This document shows, in pieces, positions 1 through 8,298 of a stretch of 64,000 nucleotides of DNA. The position numbers were made by a program, and so were the translations under genes. The stretch covers positions 868,001 to 932,000 of the forward strand of contig CAVSUJ010000001.1 of assembly GCA_963731205.1 (NCBI GenBank). The letters are read 5' to 3'. Each line of letters starts with the position of its first letter. Position 1 is the stretch's first letter. This DNA comes from DATAZK01 sp963731205. Its GTDB lineage: Bacteria > Actinomycetota > Actinomycetes > Frankiales > Frankiaceae. The notes beneath the pieces were generated by a model, which ran no database searches, was not told where the DNA came from, and worked only from the letters and a program-made list of their open reading frames with translations.

Positions 1-203
1 AGCACCTCGACGGTCTCGGCTCGTAGCAACCGCTTGTTCTCGTCCGTCACCCGGGCGCTGACGCGCTCTCCCGGCAGCGCCCCGCGCACGAAGACCACCC
101 GGCCGTCAGGTGCGTGAGCCACGCAATCACCCCCGGGAGCGACGCGCTCCACGGTGAGCTCGAGCAGGGCAGCACTGCGTGACGGGACGGCGCGGCGGGT
201 CAC
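1..203 (-). CDS. TRAM-domain class I SAM RNA methyltransferase (TrmA/RumA-like), 5' part only
   Basis: Only the N-terminal 67 codons are inside the window; the gene runs off the left edge. The reading frame from GTG at 203 gives a basic start and then a TRAM-type beta-barrel (LELTVERVAPGGDCVAHAPD ... VVFVRGALPGERV), the RNA-binding module at the front of uracil-5-methyltransferases of the TrmA/RlmD family. The GTG overlaps the TGA of the upstream permease gene by 4 bp, so the two are probably co-translated. In mycobacteria a TRAM methyltransferase follows the permease next to the ceoB/ceoC pair (from memory, Rv2689c), which supports the call. The catalytic domain is not visible, so the target nucleotide cannot be said. 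Confidence 0.75.
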   Translation of the reverse strand, partial: MTRRAVPSRSAALLELTVERVAPGGDCVAHAPDGRVVFVRGALPGERVSARVTDENKRLLRAETVEV

Positions 204-2272
204 GCCACCGGCTCTCGGGGCTCCGGGGCGCCGCGCGAATCGGGATCGGCCGGCGGCGCATCGGGCTGACCCGAAACGGCCCCGGCCGGAGCGCGACGAC
301 CCGTGCCGCGGCGCACGTCACCGGCGCGGTGGCGGCGGCCGTAGTCGTCGGCGCGGCCCTCGGCGGAATCGAGCTGATACGGCACGCTCGTCACCATCAC
401 CCCGGGCTCGAAGAGCAGTCGGCTCTTCAGGCGCAGCGCGCTCTGGTTGTGCAGCAGGTTCTCCCACCAGTGACCGACGACGTACTCCGGGATGTAGACG
501 CAGACGACGTCGCGCGGCGACTCGCGACGGATCCGGCGCACGTATTTGATCACCGGTCGGGTGATCTCCCGGAACGGCGAATCGATGACGACAAGATCGA
601 TACCGATCCCACGTTTGTGCCACTCCTCCTGCAGCGCCTCGGTGTCCTTGTCGTCGATGTTCACCGTGATGGCTTCCAGCACGTGCGGCCGGCTGGCCTT
701 CGCAAAGGCGAGAGCCCGCAGCGTGGGCCGGTGCAGCTTGCTCACCAGGACGACGGCGTAGACCCGGCTGGGGAGCGTCGGCGGGCCAGGGTCGGGGACG
801 AGCTCGCGGGCCACCCGGTCGTAGTGGCGGCGGATCGCCTTCATCGTCATGAAGATGACCGGCATCGCGACGCAGACGATCCAGGCGCCGCGGGTGAACT
901 TGGTCAGCAGCACGATGACGAGGACGGTGCCGGTCAGGATCGCGCCGGTCATGTTGATCGACTGGCTGCGGCGCATCCGCCGGCGCGCCTGTGGGTCGGT
1001 CTCGCTGCGCAGCAGCCGGTTCCAGTGCCGCACCATGCCGCTCTGGCTGCAGACGAACGAGACGAACACCCCGATGATGTACAGCTGGATCAGGCGGGTG
1101 ACCTCGGCCTGGAATGCGACGATGAGCAGCGTCGCGAAGCCGGCGAGCACGATGATTCCGTTGCTGAACGCCAGCCGGTCGCCGCGGGTGTGCAGCTGGC
1201 GAGGGAGGTAGCGGTCCTGCGCCAGGATCGATCCCAGCACGGGAAAGCCGTTGAACGCCGTGTTGGCCGCGAGCACCAGGATGAGCGCCGTCGTCGCCGC
1301 GATCGCGATGAAGCCCACCGTGTCGGTGCCGCCGAAGACGGCCTCAGCCACCTGCGTGATGACGGTGCGCTGCTCGTAGCCCTTCGGCGTGCCGGTCAGC
1401 TGCCCGCTGTCGGCGATGTGCACCTTCGACCACAGCGCCAGGCAGGTGACCCCGACGAACATGGTGATCGACAGCACGCCGAGCAGGAGCAACGTGGTCG
1501 CCGCGTTCTTGCTCTTGGGCTTCTTGAACGCCGGCACGCCGTTGCTGATCGCCTCGACGCCCGTGAGTGCCGTACAGCCCGACGAGAACGCGCGTAGCAC
1601 CAGGAAGATCGTCGCCGCGCCGCCGAAGCTGCTGGTGGCGACCACACCGAAGTGGGCGCTCTCGGCCCGCAGGTGAGTGCCGGTGGCGATGCGGATCAGC
1701 CCGTAGCCGATCATGATCAGCACCGTCGCCATGAAGGCGTATGTCGGGATCGCGAACGCGGTGCCGGATTCGCGGATGCCGCGCAGGTTCAGCAGTGTGA
1801 TGACGAGCACAACAAGGACCGCCAGCAGCACCCGGTGTGACGCGAGCGAGGGCACCGCCGACAGGAAGTTCGACACCCCCGAGGACACCGAGACGGCGAC
1901 GGTGAGCGTGTAGTCGACCATCAGAGCGCTGGCGACGAGAACCCCGAAATTGCCTCCGAGGTTGGTCGTGGCGACCTCGTAATCGCCGCCGCCGCTCGGA
2001 TACGCATGCACGTTCTGGCGATACGACGCGACGACGACGAGCATCAAAATGCCCACCATTGCTGCGATGTAGGGCGTGAAGTGGATGAACGACAGGCCGC
2101 CCAACGTGAGCACGAGGAGGATCTCCTCGGTCGCGTACGCCACCGACGAAAGGGCGTCGCTCGCGAAGACCGGAAGCGCGATCTTTTTGGGCAGCAGCGT
2201 TTCGCCGAGGCGGTCGCTCCGGACCGGTCGGCCGACGACCCCGCGCTTCAGCAGGCCCGTGAGCAATGCCAC
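200..2272 (-). CDS. APC-superfamily permease with C-terminal cytoplasmic domain; KimA-like K+ uptake candidate
   Basis: The product is 690 aa from GTG 2272. About 12 hydrophobic segments occupy roughly residues 30-480, followed by a soluble tail of about 200 residues. The first helix region carries KKIALPVFASDALSSVAYAT, typical of the APC group that includes the Bacillus K+/H+ symporter KimA; databases usually label these simply amino acid permease. The tail (YAVVLVSKLHRPTLRALAFA and on) looks like a regulatory domain. A start farther upstream is possible, but the extra 53 residues are low-complexity and would run into the divergent trkA gene. A TAGCAT -10 box sits 8 bp upstream of GTG 2272, consistent with a leaderless mRNA. 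Divergence from two RCK/TrkA genes favours potassium as substrate; this is inference. Confidence 0.8.
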   Translation of the reverse strand: MALLTGLLKRGVVGRPVRSDRLGETLLPKKIALPVFASDALSSVAYATEEILLVLTLGGLSFIHFTPYIAAMVGILMLVVVASYRQNVHAYPSGGGDYEVATTNLGGNFGVLVASALMVDYTLTVAVSVSSGVSNFLSAVPSLASHRVLLAVLVVLVITLLNLRGIRESGTAFAIPTYAFMATVLIMIGYGLIRIATGTHLRAESAHFGVVATSSFGGAATIFLVLRAFSSGCTALTGVEAISNGVPAFKKPKSKNAATTLLLLGVLSITMFVGVTCLALWSKVHIADSGQLTGTPKGYEQRTVITQVAEAVFGGTDTVGFIAIAATTALILVLAANTAFNGFPVLGSILAQDRYLPRQLHTRGDRLAFSNGIIVLAGFATLLIVAFQAEVTRLIQLYIIGVFVSFVCSQSGMVRHWNRLLRSETDPQARRRMRRSQSINMTGAILTGTVLVIVLLTKFTRGAWIVCVAMPVIFMTMKAIRRHYDRVARELVPDPGPPTLPSRVYAVVLVSKLHRPTLRALAFAKASRPHVLEAITVNIDDKDTEALQEEWHKRGIGIDLVVIDSPFREITRPVIKYVRRIRRESPRDVVCVYIPEYVVGHWWENLLHNQSALRLKSRLLFEPGVMVTSVPYQLDSAEGRADDYGRRHRAGDVRRGTGRRAPAGAVSGQPDAPPADPDSRGAPEPREPVA

Positions 2273-2280
2273 GGCGCGGA

Positions 2281-2337
2281 ATGCTACGCGGCAAGTGCCT
2301 GCCAAGTAGCTCGCCGGCGTCCACTCACGGCTACTGT
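2281..2337. promoter_or_regulatory. Divergent promoter region between permease and trkA genes
   Basis: Only 73 bp separate GTG 2272 (minus) from GTG 2346 (plus). On the minus strand TAGCAT (2281-2286) fits TANNNT, 8 bp before the permease start. On the plus strand TACTGT (2332-2337) fits it 8 bp before the trkA start. Neither has a good -35. Both genes would be leaderless, and I see no Shine-Dalgarno for either. Confidence 0.45.
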
Positions 2338-2345
2338 TCCACCCC

Positions 2346-3011
2346 GTGCACGTCGTCATTCTCGGTTGCGGCAGAGTGGGCTCCACCCTGGCGCGCAGCC
2401 TGACCAAGCGCGGGCATTCCGTCGCCGTCATAGATCAGCTCGCCACGGCTTTCGACCGGCTCGGTGAGGACTTCCCCGGCCAGACCGTCACAGGTGTCGG
2501 TTTCGACCGCGACACGCTCATCGAGGCGGGCATCGAGAAGGCCGACGCGTTCGCCGCCGTCTCCAGCGGCGACAACTCCAACATCCTCTCGGCCCGGGTG
2601 GCCCGCGAGACGTTCGGCATCGACCACGTCGTCGCTCGCATCTACGACCCCCGGCGCGCGGAGGTCTACGAGCGGCTCGGCATCCCGACCGTGGCCACCG
2701 TGCGGTGGACCGCGGATCAGATCCTGCGCCGGCTGCTTCCGGAGGGCACCACCCCGGAATGGACCGACCAGAGCGGGCGCATCATCCTCGCCGAGGTCCC
2801 CATCGACGCGAGCTGGATCGGGCATTCGGTCGCCAAGATCGAGGAAGCGGCCGGGGTGCGCGTCGCGTGCCTCATCCGGTTCGGCGAGGGCATGCTGCCC
2901 GAGCCGGGTACCGCCCTGCAGCACGGCGACACCGTCCACCTCCTGCTGGTTCGCGCACAAGTCAACGAGGTCGAGCGAGCAATCGCCGCCGGACCGGAAG
3001 GCGCGTCGTGA
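2346..3011 (+). CDS. trkA: TrkA/KtrA-family RCK potassium-channel regulatory protein (first copy)
   Basis: This 221-aa protein has an RCK-N Rossmann domain: GCGRVG at residues 7-12 and the ribose-binding acidic residue D30 at the end of beta-2. A TrkA-C domain follows at about 135-215. Such proteins bind NAD(H) or nucleotides and gate a K+ transporter from the cytoplasmic face. Its stop overlaps the GTG of the second RCK gene (GTGA), so the two are a translationally coupled pair like mycobacterial ceoB/ceoC. No TrkH/KtrB pore gene is in the window; the divergent APC permease is the only transporter nearby. Confidence 0.9.
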   Translation: MHVVILGCGRVGSTLARSLTKRGHSVAVIDQLATAFDRLGEDFPGQTVTGVGFDRDTLIEAGIEKADAFAAVSSGDNSNILSARVARETFGIDHVVARIYDPRRAEVYERLGIPTVATVRWTADQILRRLLPEGTTPEWTDQSGRIILAEVPIDASWIGHSVAKIEEAAGVRVACLIRFGEGMLPEPGTALQHGDTVHLLLVRAQVNEVERAIAAGPEGAS

Positions 3012-3856
3012 GCGATCCGTTTCTCGATGCGGCCGTCGACGATCCTGGCGACAGCGATCCCCGCGACGCGGGCGTCCCCCGCTCCTCACGCGAGCAGACG
3101 CGCCCGCGCAAGAAGGTCGCGATCGCTGGCGCCGGCAATGTCGGCCGCTCGATCGCGCTGGAACTGCTCGACCACGGCCACGAGGTCATGCTGATCGAGC
3201 GCGAGCCGCGGGCGCTCAAGCGCAAGACGGTCGACGGCGCGGTGTGGGTCCACGGCGACGCCTGCGAGGTCGCCACGCTGGAATCAGCGCGGCTGCAGGA
3301 TTACGACGTCGTCGTCGCCGCGACCGGTGACGACAAGGTCAACCTCGTCGTCTCGTTGCTGGCGAAGACCGAGTTCGGCGTGCGCCGCGTGGTCGCCCGG
3401 GTGAACCACCCCAAGAACGAGTGGCTCTACAACGAGTCGTGGGGTGTCGACGTCGCCGTCTCGACCCCGCGCATGCTCACCGCTCTGGTGGAAGAAGCCG
3501 TCAGCGTGGGCGACCTCGTCCGGCTGATGAGCTTCATGCAGGGCGAGGCGTCGCTGGTCGAGGTGACTCTCGCCGACGACAGCCCGCTCGCCGGGCTGCG
3601 CATCGACGAGGTCGCGCTGCCCCCTGACACCGCTCTCGTGACGATCCTGCGGGACGGGCGGGTCGTGCTCCCCGCTCCCGAGGCCACGCTGGAGGGCGGC
3701 GACGAGGTCCTCGCCGTCGCGACCACCCCCGAGGTCGAGGCCGAACTGGCCCGGGTGCTGGGCAGTGGCCGCAGAGGCAGCGTCGCCGACTCACCCCGGG
3801 CCGTGAGCGACGAGTCCGCCGCGGGGGACATCCCCGGATCGGGCGGCCTCCTCTGA
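3008..3856 (+). CDS. trkA: TrkA/KtrA-family RCK potassium-uptake protein (second copy)
   Basis: The 282-aa product starts at GTG 3008, inside the stop of the first trkA. An acidic, disordered N-terminus (about 35 residues) precedes the Rossmann motif GAGNVG (41-46) with E64 as the ribose ligand, then a TrkA-C domain (about 170-255) and a Ser/Gly-rich tail. A longer reading frame begins further upstream but lies wholly within the first trkA and is rejected. The pair probably forms a hetero-oligomeric gating ring. Confidence 0.9.
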   Translation: MSDPFLDAAVDDPGDSDPRDAGVPRSSREQTRPRKKVAIAGAGNVGRSIALELLDHGHEVMLIEREPRALKRKTVDGAVWVHGDACEVATLESARLQDYDVVVAATGDDKVNLVVSLLAKTEFGVRRVVARVNHPKNEWLYNESWGVDVAVSTPRMLTALVEEAVSVGDLVRLMSFMQGEASLVEVTLADDSPLAGLRIDEVALPPDTALVTILRDGRVVLPAPEATLEGGDEVLAVATTPEVEAELARVLGSGRRGSVADSPRAVSDESAAGDIPGSGGLL

Positions 3857-3864
3857 CCGACCCG

Positions 3865-5178
3865 GTGCTCTCCCAGCCGCCGCCCGCGAGCGACCTGCAG
3901 CGGGGAGCATCACCGCGCAAGTCACTGAGCGGAACGGCCCGCAGCGCCGGGCCGGTGGCCGGTGCGGGGGTGGCGGTCAACGTCGTCGTCGCCGCGACCA
4001 CCCTGGCCATCGCCCGGCTGCTGAAGTCCCGTGAATACGGCACTTTCATCGAGTTGGTCGCCGTCTTCTACGTGCTGACGATGCCCGGGCTCGCGCTCGC
4101 CATCGCTGTCGTGCGCCGGATGACCGACCAGCTGGCCCAGGCCGGAAGCGCGGCGCTCGCCGGCTGGGTGCGCGCCGTGCGTCGCAAGGTCTACCTGGCC
4201 AGCGCGGCAGGATTCGTCGTCGGGGCCGCCCTCTCCGAACCGATCGCCCACCTGCTCGCGATCCGCAGCACCGGAGGGCTCGTCGAGACGTTCGCGGCCG
4301 GGTCGCTGTGGACGATCGCCTGCTTCGAACGCGCGCTCCTGCAGGCCCGCCAGGCGTATCCCGCGTACGCCGGCAATCTGCTGCTCGAGGGCATCCTGCG
4401 GTGCGCGGTGACGCTGGGCGCCGTCGGCGCCGGGCTCGGCGTTCCCGGCGCGGCAGCCGGATTGTTGATCAGCCTGCCGGCGGCGATCGGCCATGCCGGC
4501 TGGGCCGAGCACCGGCTGGCCGCGACCCCGCCTCCAGAGCCGGGCGAGCAGCCGGCCAGGCGCGAGCCACCCGGTCGCGCCCGCCACGACGCGCTGATCG
4601 CCCTCGGCGCGCTGGGCCTGCTCGCCGTCCTGCAGAACGTCGACGTCCTCGTCCTGGGCCGCCACGACCCGGGAGCCAGCGGCAGCTACGGCGCCGTGTC
4701 GGTGGCCTGCAAGTCGCTCGTGCTCATCGCCTTCGTGCTGGCGGGCTTCCTGCTGCCGGAGGCCGCGACCCGCCGGGCGGCCGGCCATCACGCCATGACG
4801 TCGCTGGTGGTCTCGATGACATTCGTCGCCGTCCCGTCGGCGCTGCTGATCCTGCTGGCCGCGGCCGACGGCCACCCGCTGCTGTCGCTGGCGTTCGGCA
4901 AGCGGCTCGCCGGAGCGTCGGGAGCCTTCACGCCTCTGGCGATCGCCATGGCGCTGCTCGCCGCGTCAGTGGTGCTGACCCACTACCTGCTCGCAGCCGG
5001 AGAACGGCCCGTGCTGTGGGTGCTGCTCGTCGCGGGGGTCGGGACGACGCTGGCCCTCGCGCTCGCCGGCACCGGTCCCACCCGAGTGGCCTGGACCGAC
5101 GCCATCGCCCAGGCGGCTCTGACCGCCGTGCTCGTCACCATCGTTGCGCTCCACCATCGGCGGCTGTTCAGCCAGTAG
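3865..5178 (+). CDS. MOP-superfamily polysaccharide flippase-like membrane protein
   Basis: The 437-aa product has about 12 hydrophobic segments, no soluble domain and a short charged central loop rich in Pro/Arg (about 215-240). The layout matches Wzx/MurJ-type lipid-linked sugar exporters (polysaccharide biosynthesis protein family). It is a clear paralogue of the protein at 18868-20334: both share signatures such as REYGTFIELVAVFYVL against RGYGALNQLVAVFFVL, and a central LQNxDVxxLGR segment. It lies 8 bp after trkA, at the edge of the glycan locus, and reads into the methyltransferase gene. The substrate is unknown. Confidence 0.75.
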   Translation: MLSQPPPASDLQRGASPRKSLSGTARSAGPVAGAGVAVNVVVAATTLAIARLLKSREYGTFIELVAVFYVLTMPGLALAIAVVRRMTDQLAQAGSAALAGWVRAVRRKVYLASAAGFVVGAALSEPIAHLLAIRSTGGLVETFAAGSLWTIACFERALLQARQAYPAYAGNLLLEGILRCAVTLGAVGAGLGVPGAAAGLLISLPAAIGHAGWAEHRLAATPPPEPGEQPARREPPGRARHDALIALGALGLLAVLQNVDVLVLGRHDPGASGSYGAVSVACKSLVLIAFVLAGFLLPEAATRRAAGHHAMTSLVVSMTFVAVPSALLILLAAADGHPLLSLAFGKRLAGASGAFTPLAIAMALLAASVVLTHYLLAAGERPVLWVLLVAGVGTTLALALAGTGPTRVAWTDAIAQAALTAVLVTIVALHHRRLFSQ

Positions 5179-5183
5179 CGTCG

Positions 5184-5936
5184 GTGCCCGTGCCGACCTT
5201 CAGCCCCACCGTCTCCCGCAGCCGCGCCCTGTTCCGGGCGTTCGGCGTCGAGCAGACCGACCCGGCGCACTTCTACGGCATGGTGGCCGCCGACTCCGCT
5301 GCGCATGTCGGCCACTACGCACCGCTCGAGGGAAAGCTGCTGCTCGACGTGGGCGGCGGCCCGGGCTACTTCGCCGACGCTTTTCGCGCCGCCGGCGCGA
5401 CCTATCTGGCGCTCGATGCCGATGCCGGCGAGCTGAGCCTGCACGGCCGCTCCCCCGAGCGCGGCACCACCGTCCTCGGCAGCGGGCTGCAACTCCCCTT
5501 CCGCACCGGCAGCGTCGACATCTGCTTCTCCTCGAACGTCCTCGAGCACGTGCCGGAGCCCTGGACGATGGCGGACGAGATGGTGCGCGTCACCCGTCCC
5601 GGCGGCACCGTCTTTCTCTCGTACACGATCTGGCTCTCGCCCCACGGCGGCCACGAGACGTCACCGTGGCACTACCTCGGCGGCAAGCGCGCGCTGGCCC
5701 GCTACCAGCGCACCCAGGGCAAGCCGCCCAAGAACGTCTTCGGCGAGAGCATGTATGCGGTCTCGGTGCACGAGGCGCTGCGCTGGGCCCGCAGTCGCGA
5801 GGCCGACGGCACCGTCGAGATCGTCGAGCTGTTCCCCCGCTATCACCCGCGGTGGGCGTATTGGGTGGTGAGGGTGCCGGGGGTACGCGAGATCGTCACC
5901 TGGAACCTGGTCCTGGTCCTGCGCAAACGAGCGTAA
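5184..5936 (+). CDS. Class I SAM-dependent methyltransferase
   Basis: The protein is 250 aa from GTG 5184 (GTG 5190 is also possible), 5 bp after the flippase stop. Motif I is LLLDVGGGPGYFADAF (about residues 54-69), the acidic ribose ligand is in LALDAD, and motif IV-like SSNVLEHVPEP is typical of the UbiE/Methyltransf_11 fold. Long reading frames across the flippase in this frame are artefacts. In mycobacteria a similar methyltransferase (Rv0224c, from memory) lies near a GT4 enzyme and AftD, as here, which suggests a role in cell-envelope glycan or lipid methylation. The substrate is not known. Confidence 0.85.
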   Translation: MPVPTFSPTVSRSRALFRAFGVEQTDPAHFYGMVAADSAAHVGHYAPLEGKLLLDVGGGPGYFADAFRAAGATYLALDADAGELSLHGRSPERGTTVLGSGLQLPFRTGSVDICFSSNVLEHVPEPWTMADEMVRVTRPGGTVFLSYTIWLSPHGGHETSPWHYLGGKRALARYQRTQGKPPKNVFGESMYAVSVHEALRWARSREADGTVEIVELFPRYHPRWAYWVVRVPGVREIVTWNLVLVLRKRA

Positions 5937-5949
5937 GCGCTGACGAGCG

Positions 5950-8187
5950 CTAACCGCCGTCGGCGGCGTTCACCTTCACGGCCGGCGGGTTCTGCGGGAT
6001 CAGCGGCAAGCCCATGAGCTCACGGATACCACCGAGGAAAACGGGTGCGAGGTAATCGCCGCCGTAGATGTTGAAGTGGATGCCGTCAGGGTCACGGACC
6101 TGGTGGCCGCCGATGTCGAGGTGCCACTTCCCGTCGGGGCTGAAGAACTGGTACAGGTCCAGCACGACCACGTTCAGCGGATGCTCGGCCGCCACCGCCC
6201 AGACGATCTTGTTGAAGTCCTGGACGCGGCGGCAGTCGTCCTGCGGCCAGTAGGTGCCGTCGGGCCGCTCCGGACGCAGGTAGCACGGCGCCGTCGCGAG
6301 AGCGACCTTGCCGCCCGCCGACCCGAGCACCTGGACCGCCTTCTCGAACTGGGCCTTCAGCAGGTTGTCGTACACCGGCTGGCCGATGTGCATGACCTTG
6401 CCGTTGACATTGCGGTTGACGACCTCCCAGTGGCCGAGCACCACGAGCGAGACGTCAGGCCGCTGCACGGCGACGGTCTGCTGCCACACCTGCGGCCAGT
6501 TCCAGCACTCCCCGTACTTGACCGGGGCCTGATCGCCGTCGCCGGCACCGGTTCCGGGAGCGATGCCGCACCCGATCCGGGCGCCGTTGATCAGGTTGAC
6601 CTTCCAGGCGGACGCCTTGTCCTGCAGCGCCAATTCGGCACTCCAGGCGGTGGAGTCGCCGACGACGAGCATGTTCAGCGGCTCGGCCGGCACCGGGTTG
6701 GGCGGCACGTACGGCTTACCGCCCGGCAGCTTGCCCGGGATGGAACTCAGCACCGGCGGAGGCGCCGGCGTCGGCACCGGCTTCTTCGGCAGCGTCACCC
6801 GCTGGCGGGTCAGCTGCTGGGTCTCCTGGTTCTGCTGCTTGGCCATCGCATCGAGCTTCGAGGCGAAGTTGGCGTCATTGGCGCCGCTCGCCCGCGGCAG
6901 CACCGACCACGGTCCCGCGATCCCCGCCAGCATGATCACGCTGACCAGCCCGGCTGCGGCGAGCCGGCGTCCGGGCATGAAGCCGGCCAGGATCGGTCGT
7001 TCCATCAGCCAGTACGAGAGCTCGGCCAGCGCCAGGGAGATGCCGATCCTGGTCCACAGCAGCGCGACCCCGGTCAGGCCGGTGCGGGCGTTGTCGGCGA
7101 ACAGGATGACCGGCCAGTGCCAGAGGTAGAGCCCGTAGGAGATCCGCCCGATGTGGGCCAGCGGAGGCATGCCGAGCAGGCGCGACAGCGGGCCACGCGG
7201 CGCCCGGATGAGCGTCGCTATGACCAGTGCGACGAGCACCGCCACGACCAGGAAGCCGCCGCGGTAGAGCAGCCGGTCCTGGCCGCTGATGGTGACGAAG
7301 ATGTAGACGAGACCGCCGAGGGCGAGCGCCCCGACGAGCGACCAGCGCCGCACGACATGGATGTTGGTACGCACCGCCCGCGGTGACTTGGGCAGCGGCA
7401 GGCACGCCGCCAGCGCCGCACCGGTGAGCAGCGCCAGCGCGCGGGTGTCGGTGCCGTAATACAGCCGTGACGCATCAGTGCCGTGCAGCGCTCCGTAGAC
7501 CAGCCAGCCGGTGCTGGCCGCAGCACCGGCGACCGCGAGCGTGAAGACGCTGCGCCGGCCACTGCCGGTCGGGTCGCTCGCCGGACGCCGCGCGACGAAG
7601 CGCGCCAGCCGCGGACCGAGGCGGACGAAGGCGACCACCCCGGCCACCAGAAGCGGCCAGAGCAGGTAGAACTGCTCCTCCACCCCGAGCGACCACAGGT
7701 GCAGCACGGGTGACGGCGCGGCCGCCGAGGAGAAATAGCCCTGATGCGAGTAGGCGAATCGCCAGTTGGCGACGTACAGCAGCGCCGAGGTCACGTCGAG
7801 CCGGATGCTGCGGATGTCGAGCGAACGATCCAGCGCGGCCCACAGCATGACGGCGATCAGGACGAGCAGCAGCGCAGGCAGGAGCCGGCGAGCCCGCCGC
7901 GCCCAGAACGCGCGCAGATCGACGTGGCCACCGCCGCGCACCTCGCGCAGCAGCAGGCTGGTGATCAGGTAGCCGGAGAGGACGAAGAAGACGTCGACGC
8001 CGAGCAATCCGCCGGGTACCCACTTGACTCCGGCGTGGTAGGCGATGACCCCCATGACCGCCAGGGCGCGGACACCGTCCAGCGCGGACCACCGCGACTG
8101 CTTCTCCGGAAGTGGAAACGGGGTGGGCTTCGCCCGCCCCGAGGGGTCACGCTTGGCCGAACGCGCAAGCAGCGCCGTCGACATCAC
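5950..8187 (-). CDS. Acyltransferase-3 / SGNH fusion, O-acetyltransferase OafA-like (copy 1)
   Basis: The 745-aa membrane protein has an acyltransferase-3 domain with 10-11 helices (about 33-400), starting LDGVRALAVMGVIAYHAG with the conserved His, and carrying LLGVDVFFVLSGYLIT and WSLGVEEQFYLLWP. A Pro-rich linker (about 440-490) leads to an extracytoplasmic SGNH domain (about 505-740) with VVGDSTAW (nucleophile Ser) and DPDGIHF (Asp/His). The family moves acetyl groups from cytoplasmic acetyl-CoA across the membrane onto surface sugars. The canonical GxND block III is replaced by GHWEVVNR. Start is GTG 8187 with ATG 8184 next to it. It is convergent with the methyltransferase. Confidence 0.9.
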   Translation of the reverse strand: MMSTALLARSAKRDPSGRAKPTPFPLPEKQSRWSALDGVRALAVMGVIAYHAGVKWVPGGLLGVDVFFVLSGYLITSLLLREVRGGGHVDLRAFWARRARRLLPALLLVLIAVMLWAALDRSLDIRSIRLDVTSALLYVANWRFAYSHQGYFSSAAAPSPVLHLWSLGVEEQFYLLWPLLVAGVVAFVRLGPRLARFVARRPASDPTGSGRRSVFTLAVAGAAASTGWLVYGALHGTDASRLYYGTDTRALALLTGAALAACLPLPKSPRAVRTNIHVVRRWSLVGALALGGLVYIFVTISGQDRLLYRGGFLVVAVLVALVIATLIRAPRGPLSRLLGMPPLAHIGRISYGLYLWHWPVILFADNARTGLTGVALLWTRIGISLALAELSYWLMERPILAGFMPGRRLAAAGLVSVIMLAGIAGPWSVLPRASGANDANFASKLDAMAKQQNQETQQLTRQRVTLPKKPVPTPAPPPVLSSIPGKLPGGKPYVPPNPVPAEPLNMLVVGDSTAWSAELALQDKASAWKVNLINGARIGCGIAPGTGAGDGDQAPVKYGECWNWPQVWQQTVAVQRPDVSLVVLGHWEVVNRNVNGKVMHIGQPVYDNLLKAQFEKAVQVLGSAGGKVALATAPCYLRPERPDGTYWPQDDCRRVQDFNKIVWAVAAEHPLNVVVLDLYQFFSPDGKWHLDIGGHQVRDPDGIHFNIYGGDYLAPVFLGGIRELMGLPLIPQNPPAVKVNAADGG

Positions 8188-8298
8188 CCGCGGTTACCCC
8201 GACTCGTGCCGCTTCTACCTTGCCGACGCGTTGGGAATCGCGTATCGGCAAGCGGCAGCACCCCAGCAGAGTACCGGCCGCTGCCTTGGCTGACCGTG

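Noticed and set aside
6076..7386. Long open frame (436 codons) antisense to acyltransferase copy 1, and many similar ones across the window
   Set aside because: Gln/Arg/Asp/His-rich translation with no domain, typical of the opposite strand of high-GC genes; the sense strand carries clear motifs.
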